From Macromonas bipunctata (GTDB lineage: Bacteria; Pseudomonadota; Gammaproteobacteria; Burkholderiales; Burkholderiaceae_C): a stretch of DNA of 35,159 nt. Of the stretch, positions 1 to 13,161 are shown piece after piece (within the stretch, counting starts at the first letter, position 1; each line of letters starts with the position of its first letter). Made by a program: the position numbers and the translations under genes. Below the pieces are notes generated by a model. It searched no databases. It saw only the letters and a program-made list of their open reading frames with translations, and was not told the DNA's origin. Where the stretch lies: NCBI RefSeq assembly GCF_002837135.1, contig NZ_NWBQ01000081.1, positions 1 to 35,159 of the forward strand. Direction: 5' to 3'.

Positions 1-63
1 GGTAAATGCGATTGCCCTGTGGTGGAGACCAAGGCCAAGATGGAAGCCCGTATCCTCGGTTAA
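1..63 (+). CDS. C-terminal tail of an unidentified protein
   Basis: The first 20 codons of the window read open in frame 1 and end in TAA at 61-63. The peptide contains a Cys-x-Cys-Pro motif and ends in a basic/helical stretch. A strong plus-strand terminator lies 50 bases downstream, which fits the end of a real transcription unit. Too little is present to assign a family, and I do not recognise it. Confidence 0.45.
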   Translation, partial: GKCDCPVVETKAKMEARILG

Positions 64-113
64 AATACAAGGGTACGACCGCTTAACGGCGGTACGACCT
101 CCACTAAGGATTT

Positions 114-144
114 GCCCAGCCCTCAACCGGCTGGGCTTTTTTTT
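114..144 (+). terminator. Rho-independent terminator
   Basis: A perfect 8-bp stem (114-121 with 129-136, GCCCAGCC/GGCTGGGC) encloses a 7-base loop and is followed directly by eight T residues (137-144). It serves the plus-strand gene ending at 63. There is no T-run on the minus-strand side, so it would not be an intrinsic terminator for the convergent mrdA. Confidence 0.9.
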
Positions 145-167
145 GCCCGTCTGCGGGTCTGGGGCGA

Positions 168-2123
168 CTACGGGGCGCTCAACGGGGGCCAGGCCACGTC
201 AATGGCCTGGCGTGGTGTGCCGATGGGGCGGCTGCTGTGGCCTTGCTGCGTGGCGCGGATGTCTTCCTCGCTGGGGTAGTGGCCCAGCAACAGGTAGTCG
301 AACACGCGCCGCGCAATCGGGGCGGCGCTGCCGGCGCCAAAGCCCGCGTTTTCCACGATCACCGCCAGCGCCACGGCCGGATCCTCGGCGGGGGCAAAGG
401 CAATGTAGAGCGCGTGGTCGCGCTTGTGCTCTTCGAGCCGGCGCGCGTCGTAGCGGTCTTTTTGCCCGATGGTGACGGCCTGCGCGGTGCCGGTCTTGCC
501 GCCGCTGCGGTAGGGCGCGCCGGCAAACACCTTGGTCGAGGTGCCTTCGGTGGTCACGCCTTCCATGGCGTTGAGCACAGCCTGGATGTGCGCGGGCTTG
601 TAGCCCAGGTCCACGCCGGTGTGGTCGCCGGCGGTGGAGGTGGCGCCGGCGCGCGCCTGCGTGGCCAGCGTGATGCGTGGCCTGTGCTTGATGCCCCGGT
701 TGGCCAGTGTGGCGGTGGCGTGCGCCAGCTGCAGCATGGTGAAGTTGTTGTAGCCCTGACCTATGCCCAGCGACACGGTCTCGCCCGCAATCCAGCGTTG
801 CTGCTCGGGGCGCTTGTAGGCGCGGCGCTTCCAGGCCTGGTTGGGCAGCAGCCCGCGCACCTCGCCCTTGAGGTCGATGCCGGTGATCTGGCCAAAGCCC
901 AGCGGCAGCATGAAGTCGTGCATCGCCTCCACACCCATCTCGTTGGCCAGCGTGTAGTAGTACACGTTGCTGGACTTGACGATGCTGCGGTGCAGGTCCA
1001 CCCCGCCCAGCGCGTGCGCGCCGTGGCTGCGGAAGCGGTGCTTGCCCAGCAACCAGTAGCCGGGGTCGTTGACGATGGTGCCCGCGCGCCGTATGCCCAG
1101 CTCCAGCCCGGCCAGGCCCATGAAGGGCTTGTAGGTGGAGCCCGGCGGGTAGGTGCCGCGCAGCGCGCGGTTGAGCAGCGGCTTGTCCAGCGACTCGTTG
1201 AGCGCGCGCCAGTTCTCGACGTCGATGCCCTCGACGAACAGGTTGGGGTCGAACGTGGGCTTGCTCACAAAGGCCAGCACTTCGCCGTTCTTGGGGTTGA
1301 TGGCCACCAGCGCGCCCCGGCGCTGGCCGAACAGGTCCTCCACCATCTTCTGCAGCTTGATGTCGATGGACAGCACCACCGTGTCGCCCGGCGTGGGGTT
1401 GGTGTGGGCCAGCAGGCGCACCGCGCGCCCGCCGGCGGAGGTCTCGACGCGCTCGAAGCCGGTCTTGCCGTGCAGTTGCTGCTCGTAGCTTTGCTCCACG
1501 CCCAGCTTGCCAATGTGCTCGGTGCCCCGGTAGTTGGCCTGTTCCTCCTCGGGCCAGTCCTCCATCTGCTCCTTCTCGCGCATGTTGATGCGCCCGATGT
1601 AGCCGATGACGTGGCTGGCGGTGTCGCCCAGCGGGTAGTGGCGAAACAGCCGCGCCTGCACGTCCACGCCCGGAAAGCGGTAGCGCTGCGCGCCAAAGCG
1701 GGCCACCTCGTCGTCGGTGAGGCGGGTGCGGATGGGCAGCGAGTCGAAGCGCTTGGACTCCTCCAGCAGCTTCTTGAAGCGGCGGATGTCGCGCGGCTGG
1801 ATCTCGACCAGCTGGCCCAGCTCGGCAATGGTGGCGTCCAGGTCGGCCACGCGCGAGGGCGTGATCTCCAGCGTGTAGGCCGAGTAGTTGTTGGCCAGCA
1901 CCACGCCGTTGCGGTCCAGGATCAGCCCGCGCGGCGGCACGATGGGCAGCACGGCGGTGCGGTTGGTCTCGGCCTGGGCGCGCAGCTCGTCGTGGCGCTG
2001 GATCTGCAGGTACACCATGCGTGCGGCCAGCAGGCCAAAGCCCAGCAGCACCACCGCCGCCGCCACCCACACCCGCAGCCTAAAGCGGTGCAGCTGGCTT
2101 TCAACGTCTTGCAGCTCGATCAT
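168..2123 (-). CDS. mrdA: Penicillin-binding protein 2 (peptidoglycan transpeptidase of the elongasome)
   Basis: This 651-residue protein is a class B transpeptidase that cross-links lateral-wall peptidoglycan with the Mre/Rod machinery, anchored in the inner membrane with its catalytic domain in the periplasm. One membrane segment lies at about residues 18-40, followed by the PBP dimerisation domain. The active-site motifs are visible: S-T-Y-K with Ser329 (E. coli PBP2 uses Ser330), S-S-N, and K-T-G in G-G-K-T-G-T-A. The start is the ATG at 2123, giving the usual MIELxD N-terminus; the frame stays open far upstream but that overlaps mreD. It is the last visible gene of mreBCD-mrdA, 29 bases after mreD. 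The usual partner rodA does not follow here, because the next gene downstream lies on the other strand. Confidence 0.95.
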   Translation of the reverse strand: MIELQDVESQLHRFRLRVWVAAAVVLLGFGLLAARMVYLQIQRHDELRAQAETNRTAVLPIVPPRGLILDRNGVVLANNYSAYTLEITPSRVADLDATIAELGQLVEIQPRDIRRFKKLLEESKRFDSLPIRTRLTDDEVARFGAQRYRFPGVDVQARLFRHYPLGDTASHVIGYIGRINMREKEQMEDWPEEEQANYRGTEHIGKLGVEQSYEQQLHGKTGFERVETSAGGRAVRLLAHTNPTPGDTVVLSIDIKLQKMVEDLFGQRRGALVAINPKNGEVLAFVSKPTFDPNLFVEGIDVENWRALNESLDKPLLNRALRGTYPPGSTYKPFMGLAGLELGIRRAGTIVNDPGYWLLGKHRFRSHGAHALGGVDLHRSIVKSSNVYYYTLANEMGVEAMHDFMLPLGFGQITGIDLKGEVRGLLPNQAWKRRAYKRPEQQRWIAGETVSLGIGQGYNNFTMLQLAHATATLANRGIKHRPRITLATQARAGATSTAGDHTGVDLGYKPAHIQAVLNAMEGVTTEGTSTKVFAGAPYRSGGKTGTAQAVTIGQKDRYDARRLEEHKRDHALYIAFAPAEDPAVALAVIVENAGFGAGSAAPIARRVFDYLLLGHYPSEEDIRATQQGHSSRPIGTPRQAIDVAWPPLSAP

Positions 2124-2152
2124 GCGCGTGTATGGGGCCGTGTCATACGGGC

Positions 2153-2683
2153 TCAGATGGGGCGGGTGTCGTCGGGGTTGTGCGCGCGGCGCTGCGGTGC
2201 CAGCAGCAGCGCGGTGGCCACCGGCCACAGCAAGGCCTCGAGCACCGGCCCCCACAGCAGGTGCCAGCCGATCCAGCCATCGCCCAGCGCCAGGCGCGCC
2301 AGCATCTGCAGCAGCTGCGCCAGCAGCAGCAGCGGCAGCACGTGCAGCGCCTGCAGCTCGGCGGCAAACCACAGCAGGCGCCGCCGGATCAGCCAGCCCA
2401 GGTAGCCCAGTACCGCGTAGGCCAGCGCGTGCTGGCCCAGCACCGCGCCCTGGTGCACGTCCATCAGCAGGCCCAGCCCGAAGGCCACGCCCACGCCCAC
2501 CATGTTGGGCTGGTGCACGGCCCAGAACACCAGCGCCAGCGCCAGCACGTCGGGCAGCCACACCGACGCCGTGCCCAGCCCCAGGTGCAGCAGCAGGTTG
2601 AGCAGCAACGCCAGCAGCAGCGAGCCCGCCACGAACCAGGGGTTGGCGGGCAGCAGCAGCGGTTCACCGGGGCGCATGATCAT
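2153..2683 (-). CDS. mreD: Rod shape-determining protein MreD
   Basis: A 176-residue, very hydrophobic protein with five to six predicted membrane segments, close to the 160-180 residues usual for MreD. The family links MreC and MreB in the inner-membrane elongation complex. The start chosen is the ATG at 2683-2681, which overlaps the TGA of mreC (ATGA at 2680-2683), a classic coupled-translation overlap; a second ATG two codons later is possible. Position between mreC and mrdA supports the call as much as the sequence does, because MreD diverges fast. Confidence 0.92.
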   Translation of the reverse strand: MIMRPGEPLLLPANPWFVAGSLLLALLLNLLLHLGLGTASVWLPDVLALALVFWAVHQPNMVGVGVAFGLGLLMDVHQGAVLGQHALAYAVLGYLGWLIRRRLLWFAAELQALHVLPLLLLAQLLQMLARLALGDGWIGWHLLWGPVLEALLWPVATALLLAPQRRAHNPDDTRPI

Positions 2684-3615
2684 GGGGGCGAGCTCCGGCG
2701 TGGGCGGGCGGGGGGCGGGGTGGTGGCGGCACTGGTCTCGGCGCTGATCTGGGGCCGCGCGCTGCCGTGCGGCTTGAGCACCAGCACCTGCAGCGTGTTG
2801 GAGGGCTGCGACAGCGGCGCGCACTCGATGCGGGCAAAGCCCGAGTCGGTGCGCCGCTGCACCGACACCACGCGCGCCACCGGCAGGCCCGGCGGGTAGA
2901 TGCCGTCCACGCCGCTGGTGGTCAGGATGTCGCCCGGCTCCATGTCGGCGTTGACCGAGACAAAACGCAGCTCCAGGCGCTGGTTGTCGGCGCTGGTCAT
3001 GCCGTAGGCCAGACTGCGCTGGCCGGTGCGGGCGTTCACCACCGGAATCGCCTGGTCGTGGTCGATCAGCAGCGTGACCTCCGACAGCAGCGGGTAGGCC
3101 CGCGTCACCTGGCCCAGCACGCCGTAGCCGTCCATCACCGGCGAGCCCGCCACCACGCCGTGGCTCTGCCCCCGGTTGATGACCACCTTGTGGCGGTACG
3201 GGTCGGGCGATTCGTACAGCACCTCGGCGCCCTGGGCCTGGGCTGGCAGGTGCGCGCGCAGGCTCAGCAGGGCGCGCAGCTGGCGGTTTTCCTGGCTCAG
3301 GTGTTCCACCAGCGCGGCGCGCTGCACCTGGCGCGTGAGTTCGGCGCGCGCGGCGTGGGCCGCTTGCTGGGCGGCGTCCAGGCTGCCCATGTAGTGCGCC
3401 ACGTGGTGCACCCCACGCACCGGCTGCAGGGCCAGCCATTGCAGCGGGTACAGCACCCCGGCCAGGCCAACGCGCAGGGGCTGCGCCCACTGCAGCCGCG
3501 CGTCGGCCACCATCAGCAGCATGGCCAGTGCCCCCAGCACCAGCAGCCGCGACAGCGGCGACGGCCCGCGCTTGAAGAACGGCGGGGGCGTGCGGTCCAC
3601 GGTGCCCAGTTCCAT
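2680..3615 (-). CDS. mreC: Rod shape-determining protein MreC
   Basis: A 311-residue bitopic membrane protein. It has a short cytoplasmic N-terminus, one membrane segment at about residues 23-40, an alpha-helical coiled-coil stretch at about 75-115 rich in Ala/Gln/Glu, and then the periplasmic beta-domain with the family's V-I-N-R-G pattern and the G-V-D-G-I-Y-P-P-G-L segment. It scaffolds MreB, MreD and PBP2. The C-terminus is a low-complexity Pro/Ser/Arg tail. It follows mreB by 30 bases and overlaps mreD by 4 bases. Confidence 0.95.
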   Translation of the reverse strand: MELGTVDRTPPPFFKRGPSPLSRLLVLGALAMLLMVADARLQWAQPLRVGLAGVLYPLQWLALQPVRGVHHVAHYMGSLDAAQQAAHAARAELTRQVQRAALVEHLSQENRQLRALLSLRAHLPAQAQGAEVLYESPDPYRHKVVINRGQSHGVVAGSPVMDGYGVLGQVTRAYPLLSEVTLLIDHDQAIPVVNARTGQRSLAYGMTSADNQRLELRFVSVNADMEPGDILTTSGVDGIYPPGLPVARVVSVQRRTDSGFARIECAPLSQPSNTLQVLVLKPHGSARPQISAETSAATTPPPARPRRSSPP

Positions 3616-3645
3616 CGTCTGGCCGACGGTGTGCGGGGCCGCGCG

Positions 3646-8289
<4,644 letters not shown>

Positions 8290-8298
8290 TTTTGTATT

Positions 8299-8334
8299 AA
8301 AGCTTGTTGCAAAATATTGCAACAAGCTTTTTAT
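8299..8334 (+). terminator. Rho-independent terminator of gatCAB
   Basis: A perfect 14-bp stem (8299-8312 with 8317-8330) closes a 4-base AATA loop and runs into a T-rich tract (8328-8333 and beyond). It starts 10 bases after the gatB stop. The stem and flanks are AT-rich, so it came with the foreign segment. The preceding A/T context also allows weak function in the other direction. Confidence 0.9.
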
Positions 8335-8352
8335 TTATTATCTTTTTAAAAA

Positions 8353-9591
8353 ATGAGTAAAATTTTTTATAACTCGAAATTTTTCCTTGTATTTATATTA
8401 TTTAATCTATTTTTGATTGGAGGTGTGTCAGCACAAGCGAAAAATTATTCTAATCAAAAGAGTCCTGGTTCCTTTGTGTATCAGAAAAATTCTGAATCGA
8501 TTGTGCTGATTGATGCAAAAAGTTCCGGTGGCCGCCAACAAGGGAGTGGAGTGGCTATCAGGAATGGATCTAATAAGAAAATTGGAAACACGCACGTTCC
8601 ATCTTTGACTTGGGTTGTTACAAATGCCCATGTTGTAAAAGATGCCAAGTATGTGGATGTAATAGCAAACGGACTAACGTATAAAGGTGAAGTCGTTTTT
8701 CGTGATGAAAAAATAGATGTTTCTTTTTTATATGTTGATAATGCTGTGATTAAGCCGGTAAATTGGAGTGAAAAAGCTAAATCAGTTTTTCCTGGTGATG
8801 TTGTTTTTGCACTTGGCGCTCCTAAAGGGTTAACAACATCAATTACAGAAGGTATTGTTTCTGCAGTTCGAGATGTTGGTGGTGTTAACTTAATTCAAAC
8901 TACTGCAGCTATATCGCCCGGCAGTAGTGGTGGCGGCCTATTTTCTGCATCGGGTGAAATATTGGGGATTACAACTTTTAAAATATTGGGAGGTGATTCT
9001 CTAAATTTTGCTATTGATATTTCTCGAGTAAAGAGAATGCTTGATGCGTATGATGCGGCTTCTTTGTTAAAAGGGCAAGTCGATTCTGAATTCCTCTCAT
9101 TTTTTGGCGATGATTTTGCCCGATGGCTGTATTATTCTGCTGGGAAAACAAATGGGACTGTCTTGGAAGAGTTTGAGTATTTTGAGGAAAAACTTTTTAG
9201 TAAAAAAATAAGTTTCGAAGAGTATTTTGAGAAAGAGCGAGATATTATTTCTCGCTATATTAATTATATTGATGAAATTAAATCTAAATCAGGCCAGCGT
9301 AGTGAAAAAATTCTTGAAGAATCCCAATCTAAATTAGTGTTGGTTTGTAAGATTTTCTCGTCTGAAGGAAGTATACTAGGGTCTAAATCTTTTGAGGTTG
9401 ATTTTTCAAAAAAATCTATAAATGGATTTCCTGCAAAAATAAATTCAAGAGAGATGAAATACTCTTTTAAAAATAAAAACAATGTGGAAATAACTACGAC
9501 ATTTAATCGTGATTCTGGATCTTTGTTGGTTATTTTTAATAATTCTTTAATTAATGGATCCTGCTCTAAGTCAGAAGGCCCACTATTTTAA
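8353..9591 (+). CDS. Secreted trypsin-like (HtrA/S1C-type) serine protease with unknown C-terminal domain
   Basis: A 412-residue protein encoded wholly in AT-rich DNA. A Sec signal peptide is evident (hydrophobic stretch about residues 9-24, likely cleavage after G-V-S-A-Q-A). The protease domain (about 40-230) carries the chymotrypsin-fold triad: His93 in T-N-A-H-V-V, Asp122 in K-I-D-V-S, and Ser192 in S-P-G-S-S-G-G-G, as in HtrA/DegP. There is no recognisable PDZ domain; instead residues about 235-412 form a charged helical part followed by a beta-rich tail that I do not recognise. It begins 63 bases after gatB, beyond its terminator, without a clear Shine-Dalgarno. Likely acts in the periplasm or outside the cell; substrate unknown. 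Confidence 0.88.
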   Translation: MSKIFYNSKFFLVFILFNLFLIGGVSAQAKNYSNQKSPGSFVYQKNSESIVLIDAKSSGGRQQGSGVAIRNGSNKKIGNTHVPSLTWVVTNAHVVKDAKYVDVIANGLTYKGEVVFRDEKIDVSFLYVDNAVIKPVNWSEKAKSVFPGDVVFALGAPKGLTTSITEGIVSAVRDVGGVNLIQTTAAISPGSSGGGLFSASGEILGITTFKILGGDSLNFAIDISRVKRMLDAYDAASLLKGQVDSEFLSFFGDDFARWLYYSAGKTNGTVLEEFEYFEEKLFSKKISFEEYFEKERDIISRYINYIDEIKSKSGQRSEKILEESQSKLVLVCKIFSSEGSILGSKSFEVDFSKKSINGFPAKINSREMKYSFKNKNNVEITTTFNRDSGSLLVIFNNSLINGSCSKSEGPLF

Positions 9592-9676
9592 GTAAAGTAA
9601 GGCGAAAATTAGTAGCCAAAAATAAGAAATGTGATATTTTGCTAGTTAGGAATTTCGAACTTAAAACCATCCAAGA

Positions 9677-10306
9677 TCAATTTTTCTGATCTGATGTGCT
9701 GGCCCACAGCCGGCGCAGTTGCTCCAGTTCCGCGTCAAAGCGGGTTTGGATTTGCTGCTTTTCCTGCGTTTGTTGCTCCAACTGCACCGCCAGCTTGTCG
9801 CGCTGCTGTTGGTTGTCGCGCTGGCGCTGTTGTAGCCAAGCCGGTGCTTGTTTGGGGTTGTGCTGGTAGAACTCCATTTCGGCATCCACCTCGCGCTGTT
9901 GCTTGGCCAGCGCCTCGTGGTGCTGTTCCAGCCCTTGCATCAGGGTGTGCCATTGTTCCAGCGCGGCGGTGCGGGCCTGTTCGTGGCTGGCTGGGGTGGG
10001 GTAGCGCGCCAGCAAAGCGCGTTCTTGGCGGCGGCGTTCTTGGGCTTCGGCCTGTTGCCGTGCTTGCGCTTGGCGTTGTGCTTCGGCTTGGGCGCGTTCT
10101 TCTGCCGTCAGCGGGCGCGCAATGATGCGTTTGACGTTGCCGTTGGGGCCCAGTTCACGCTGTTCGCGGTCCATGCACTCGGGGATGGGCCGGTCGGAAG
10201 TGCGGTAGCGGCCCTGCGCGTCGGTGCAGGTGTAGATGCTGGCCGCCAGTGCGGGGCAGGCCAATGCCGCTGTGCCAGCGGCCAGCCACAGCGCGCGGGT
10301 TGGCAT
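9677..10306 (-). CDS. DUF4124-domain periplasmic protein
   Basis: A 209-residue protein with a Sec signal peptide (cleavage near A-L-A-A-S at about residue 21), followed by a short DUF4124 domain recognisable from I-Y-T-C-x-D-A-x-G-R-Y-x-T-S-D-R-P and a conserved Cys pair. The remainder (about 70-205) is Gln/Glu/Arg-rich and predicted to be long helix or coiled coil. DUF4124 proteins are common in betaproteobacteria and of unknown function. It starts one base after the pyrE stop codon, so it is very likely cotranscribed with pyrE. Its last few codons (ending near 9690) lie in the AT-rich transition. Confidence 0.88.
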   Translation of the reverse strand: MPTRALWLAAGTAALACPALAASIYTCTDAQGRYRTSDRPIPECMDREQRELGPNGNVKRIIARPLTAEERAQAEAQRQAQARQQAEAQERRRQERALLARYPTPASHEQARTAALEQWHTLMQGLEQHHEALAKQQREVDAEMEFYQHNPKQAPAWLQQRQRDNQQQRDKLAVQLEQQTQEKQQIQTRFDAELEQLRRLWASTSDQKN

Positions 10307-10307
10307 C

Positions 10308-11015
10308 TCAGGTCACGCCGTAGCGGTCGCGGTAAGCTTGCACACGGTCGCGGTGCGCGCTGGCTTCGCCGCCGGGCTGGGTTTGCAGGTACTGCAACAG
10401 GTCGCTCAACTGGGCGATGGCGCACACGTGCAGCCCCAGTTGGTTGCGCACGTACTGCACGGCGCTGTACGGCACGTCTTTCACGCTGCCATCGGCTTGT
10501 TGCTCGGTGGCCATCTCTTGGCGGTCCAGCGCAATGGCCACAGCGTACGGGGTGGCACCCGCGGCCTGGATCAACGCAATCGATTCGCGCGCGGCGGTGC
10601 CAGCGCTCATTACGTCGTCGATGATGAGCACGCGCCCCTGCAATGGTGCGCCCACCAGGGTGCCGCCCTCGCCGTGGTCTTTGGCTTCTTTGCGGTTGTA
10701 GGCAAACGGCACATTGCGGCCTTGGCGCGCCAGCTCCACCGCCACGGTGGCGGCCAGCGGGATGCCTTTGTAGGCCGGGCCAAACACCATGTCAAAGGCT
10801 ATGCCGCTGGCCAGAATGCGCTGGGCATAGAAAGCGGCCAGGCGGTTCATCTTGGCACCATCGTCAAACAGCCCGGCGTTGAAGAAGTACGGGCTCATGC
10901 GCCCGGCCTTGGTCTTGAACTCGCCAAAGCGCAACACGCCCGATTCGACCGAAAATTGCACAAAGTCCTGCGCCAGTGCGTCTTGCGTGGTTGCGGGGGT
11001 GTTTGCTTCAACCAT
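10308..11015 (-). CDS. pyrE: Orotate phosphoribosyltransferase
   Basis: A 235-residue cytosolic enzyme that makes orotidine 5'-phosphate from orotate and PRPP in de novo pyrimidine synthesis. The PRPP-binding signature V-L-I-I-D-D-V-M-S-A-G-T is at residues 129-140, and the catalytic flexible-loop segment N-R-K-E-A-K-D-H-G-E-G-G at 107-118. The ATG at 11015-11013 yields the expected length. It is divergent from xth with only 9 bases between the two start codons, so its promoter must lie inside xth or be shared. The DUF4124 gene follows after one base. Confidence 0.96.
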   Translation of the reverse strand: MVEANTPATTQDALAQDFVQFSVESGVLRFGEFKTKAGRMSPYFFNAGLFDDGAKMNRLAAFYAQRILASGIAFDMVFGPAYKGIPLAATVAVELARQGRNVPFAYNRKEAKDHGEGGTLVGAPLQGRVLIIDDVMSAGTAARESIALIQAAGATPYAVAIALDRQEMATEQQADGSVKDVPYSAVQYVRNQLGLHVCAIAQLSDLLQYLQTQPGGEASAHRDRVQAYRDRYGVT

Positions 11016-11024
11016 GATGGAAAT

Positions 11025-11822
11025 ATGTCCTTGTTCAAACTGACCAGCCTCAACCTCAACGGCATCCGCTCCGCCACCTCCAAGGGGCTGGCGGATTGGG
11101 TCGCGGCCACTGCGCCCGATTGTATGGCGGTGCAAGAGCTCAAGGCCCAAGCGCCGGATGTGGCGGGCAAGTTCGAGCAACTGGCCGGGCTGCAAGGTTA
11201 CTTTCAATATGCGGTCAAGAAGGGCTATTCGGGCGTGGGGCTGTACACCCGGCACGAGCCCAGCGATGTGGTCGTGGGCATGGAGCACCCCGGTTTTGAC
11301 GATGAGGGCCGCTACGTGGAGCTGCGCTTTGACACGCCCACGCGCAAGTTCAGCCTCATCAGCAGCTATTTTCCCAGTGGCTCGTCGGGCGAGGAGCGCC
11401 AGCAGGCCAAGTTCGAGTTTCTGGCCTGGATCTACCCGCGCCTGCAAGCCTTGCGCGCCGAGCGCGAGTTCATCTTGTGCGGGGATGTCAACATTGCCCA
11501 CCAAGAAATCGACCTGAAGAACTGGAAAGGCAACCTGAAAAACAGCGGCTTTTTGCCCGAGGAGCGGGCCTGGATGACGCGTCTGCTGGCCGAGGCCGGG
11601 CTGGTGGACGTGTACCGCCAGCTCCACCCCAGCGCCACCGCCGAGGCCTACACCTGGTGGAGCAACCGGGGCCAGGCCTGGGCCAACAACGTGGGCTGGC
11701 GCATCGATTACCACTTGGCCACGCCCGCTGTGGCCGCCACGGCGCAGCGCGCCAGTGTGTACAAGGCGCATCGCTTCAGCGACCACGCCCCGCTGACGGT
11801 GGAGTACGGCCTGGCGCTGTGA
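11025..11822 (+). CDS. xth: Exodeoxyribonuclease III
   Basis: A 265-residue member of the exonuclease-endonuclease-phosphatase family, an AP endonuclease/3'-5' exonuclease for base-excision repair. Visible motifs are L-N-L-N-G-I-R near the start, the metal-binding Glu38 in V-Q-E-L-K, G-D-V-N-I-A-H for the Asp/Asn pair, W-R-I-D-Y, and the terminal S-D-H-A-P-L with the catalytic His. The start ATG at 11025 has only a weak purine-rich stretch (GATGGAAA) upstream. No full promoter fits between it and pyrE. Confidence 0.94.
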   Translation: MSLFKLTSLNLNGIRSATSKGLADWVAATAPDCMAVQELKAQAPDVAGKFEQLAGLQGYFQYAVKKGYSGVGLYTRHEPSDVVVGMEHPGFDDEGRYVELRFDTPTRKFSLISSYFPSGSSGEERQQAKFEFLAWIYPRLQALRAEREFILCGDVNIAHQEIDLKNWKGNLKNSGFLPEERAWMTRLLAEAGLVDVYRQLHPSATAEAYTWWSNRGQAWANNVGWRIDYHLATPAVAATAQRASVYKAHRFSDHAPLTVEYGLAL

Positions 11823-11915
11823 GCCGGTGTCGTATTTGACACACGGCTTGACGCACGCCTGGTGCCATGGCCGTGCCAAAATGGCCGTTTTTATAACTGC
11901 ACCGTGGGAGTGGCT

Positions 11916-13161
11916 GTGGGCCTGAAGATTGCGACGCTGTTTGCGCTGATCATCCTGGTCAGTCTGGTGCTGGCGGCGGCGTTGGCGGTGGCCTCGCACG
12001 GGCGCACCAGCGTGCTGCGGTTGTGGGTTGCCGGGCTGGTGGCGCACGGCGTGGCGTATGTGCTGTTTGCGTTGCGCGGGCAGGTCAGCGACTGGTTGTC
12101 GGTGGTGCTGGGCAACACCTTGCTGGCGCTGATGTTTGCGCTGTTTGCCCTGGGGGTGGCGCGCTTCCAGCAGCGCCCGCTGCACCACGCCTGGCTGTGG
12201 GGGCCCATGCTGCTGATTACGTTGGTCACGGCGCTGTTGATGCACCACAGCGCGGCCCCGCGCGTGGTGGTGGCGGGGCTGCTGTTTGCGGCGCAGTCGG
12301 GGCTGGCGTGCTGGATGCTGTGGCAGCGGCGGCGCCAGACCGCCGGGCGCGGCCAGTACATCCTGATGGCGGGCTTTGCCTTCATCATGGCCATCTTTGC
12401 GCTGCGCATTGGCGCCACCTTGAGCGGCGATGTGCAGATGGTGTCCATCATCGAGAACAATCCGGTGCAGCAGCTCACCTTTCTGGCGGTGGTGGTGGCG
12501 CTGATGCTGCTGGCCATGGGGCTGGCGCTGATGGTGCACGAACGCTCGCAGGCCGAGCTGCTGCACACGCAGGCGCTGCTGCAGCAGCAGAACCAGGCGC
12601 TGGGCCAGTACGCCGCCGAGCTGCAGCAGGCCAACGAGAAGCTGGCCACCCTGTCCATCACCGACGGCATGACCGGGTTGTTCAACCGGCGCCACTTTGA
12701 CCAGGTGATGGAGGCCGAGTGGGCGCGTGCGCTGCGCCAGCGCGGGGTGTTCTCGGTGCTGATGACGGACGTGGACTGCTTCAAGCTCTACAACGACCAC
12801 TATGGCCACCAGGCCGGGGACGCCTGCCTGATCCAGGTGGCGCAGGTGCTCAAGGCCTTTGCCCGCCGCCCGGGCGATGTGGCGGCGCGCTACGGCGGCG
12901 AGGAGTTTGTGCTGCTGCTGGCCCAGGCCGATGCGGCCAGCGTGCAGCAGGTGGCCGAGTCCATACGGCAGGCGGTGCAGGCGCTGTGCGTGCCGCACAA
13001 GCCCTCGCCGTGGGGGGGTGGTGACGGTCAGCGTGGGGGTGGCCTCGGTGGTGGCGCAGCCGCACCTCAGCGCCGAGGACGTGCTCAAGCTGGCCGACGA
13101 TGCGCTCTACGTCGCCAAGGCCGGCGGGCGCAATGTGGTGCAGGTGGCCTCAGGCGGGTAG
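11916..13161 (+). pseudogene. Membrane diguanylate cyclase (GGDEF), frameshifted in a G7 tract
   Basis: The N-terminal ~205 residues form about six or seven membrane helices, followed by a helical linker and a GGDEF domain that would synthesise c-di-GMP. The active-site motif is G-G-E-E-F at 327-331, and the product-inhibition I-site R-P-G-D (318-321) sits exactly five residues before it. At 13012-13018 a run of seven G breaks the frame; with six G, translation continues T-V-S-V-G-V-A and the conserved A-D-D-A-L-Y-V-A-K end, stopping at 13161 (414 residues). As sequenced, the frame drifts into an unrelated Gly/Arg-rich tail ending near 13448, inside the convergent gene. The GTG at 11916 is preferred because GGGAG (11906-11910) lies five bases upstream; GTG at 11904 is an alternative. 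A homopolymer sequencing error is possible. Confidence 0.85.

Noticed and set aside
72-99. Direct repeat GGTACGACC (72-80 and 91-99) in the 3' untranslated region of the first gene
   Set aside because: Only two short copies, no link to an element or array; probably chance or remnant structure before the terminator.
237-2405. Long open frame on the plus strand opposite mrdA, and similar long antisense frames opposite mreC, the kinases and the restriction enzyme
   Set aside because: They are GC-rich antisense shadows of clear genes; their translations are low-complexity and match no family.
9674-9692. AGATCA/TGATCT inverted repeat at the end of the DUF4124 gene
   Set aside because: The T-run lies in the loop rather than after the stem, and the repeat overlaps the stop codon; not a convincing terminator.
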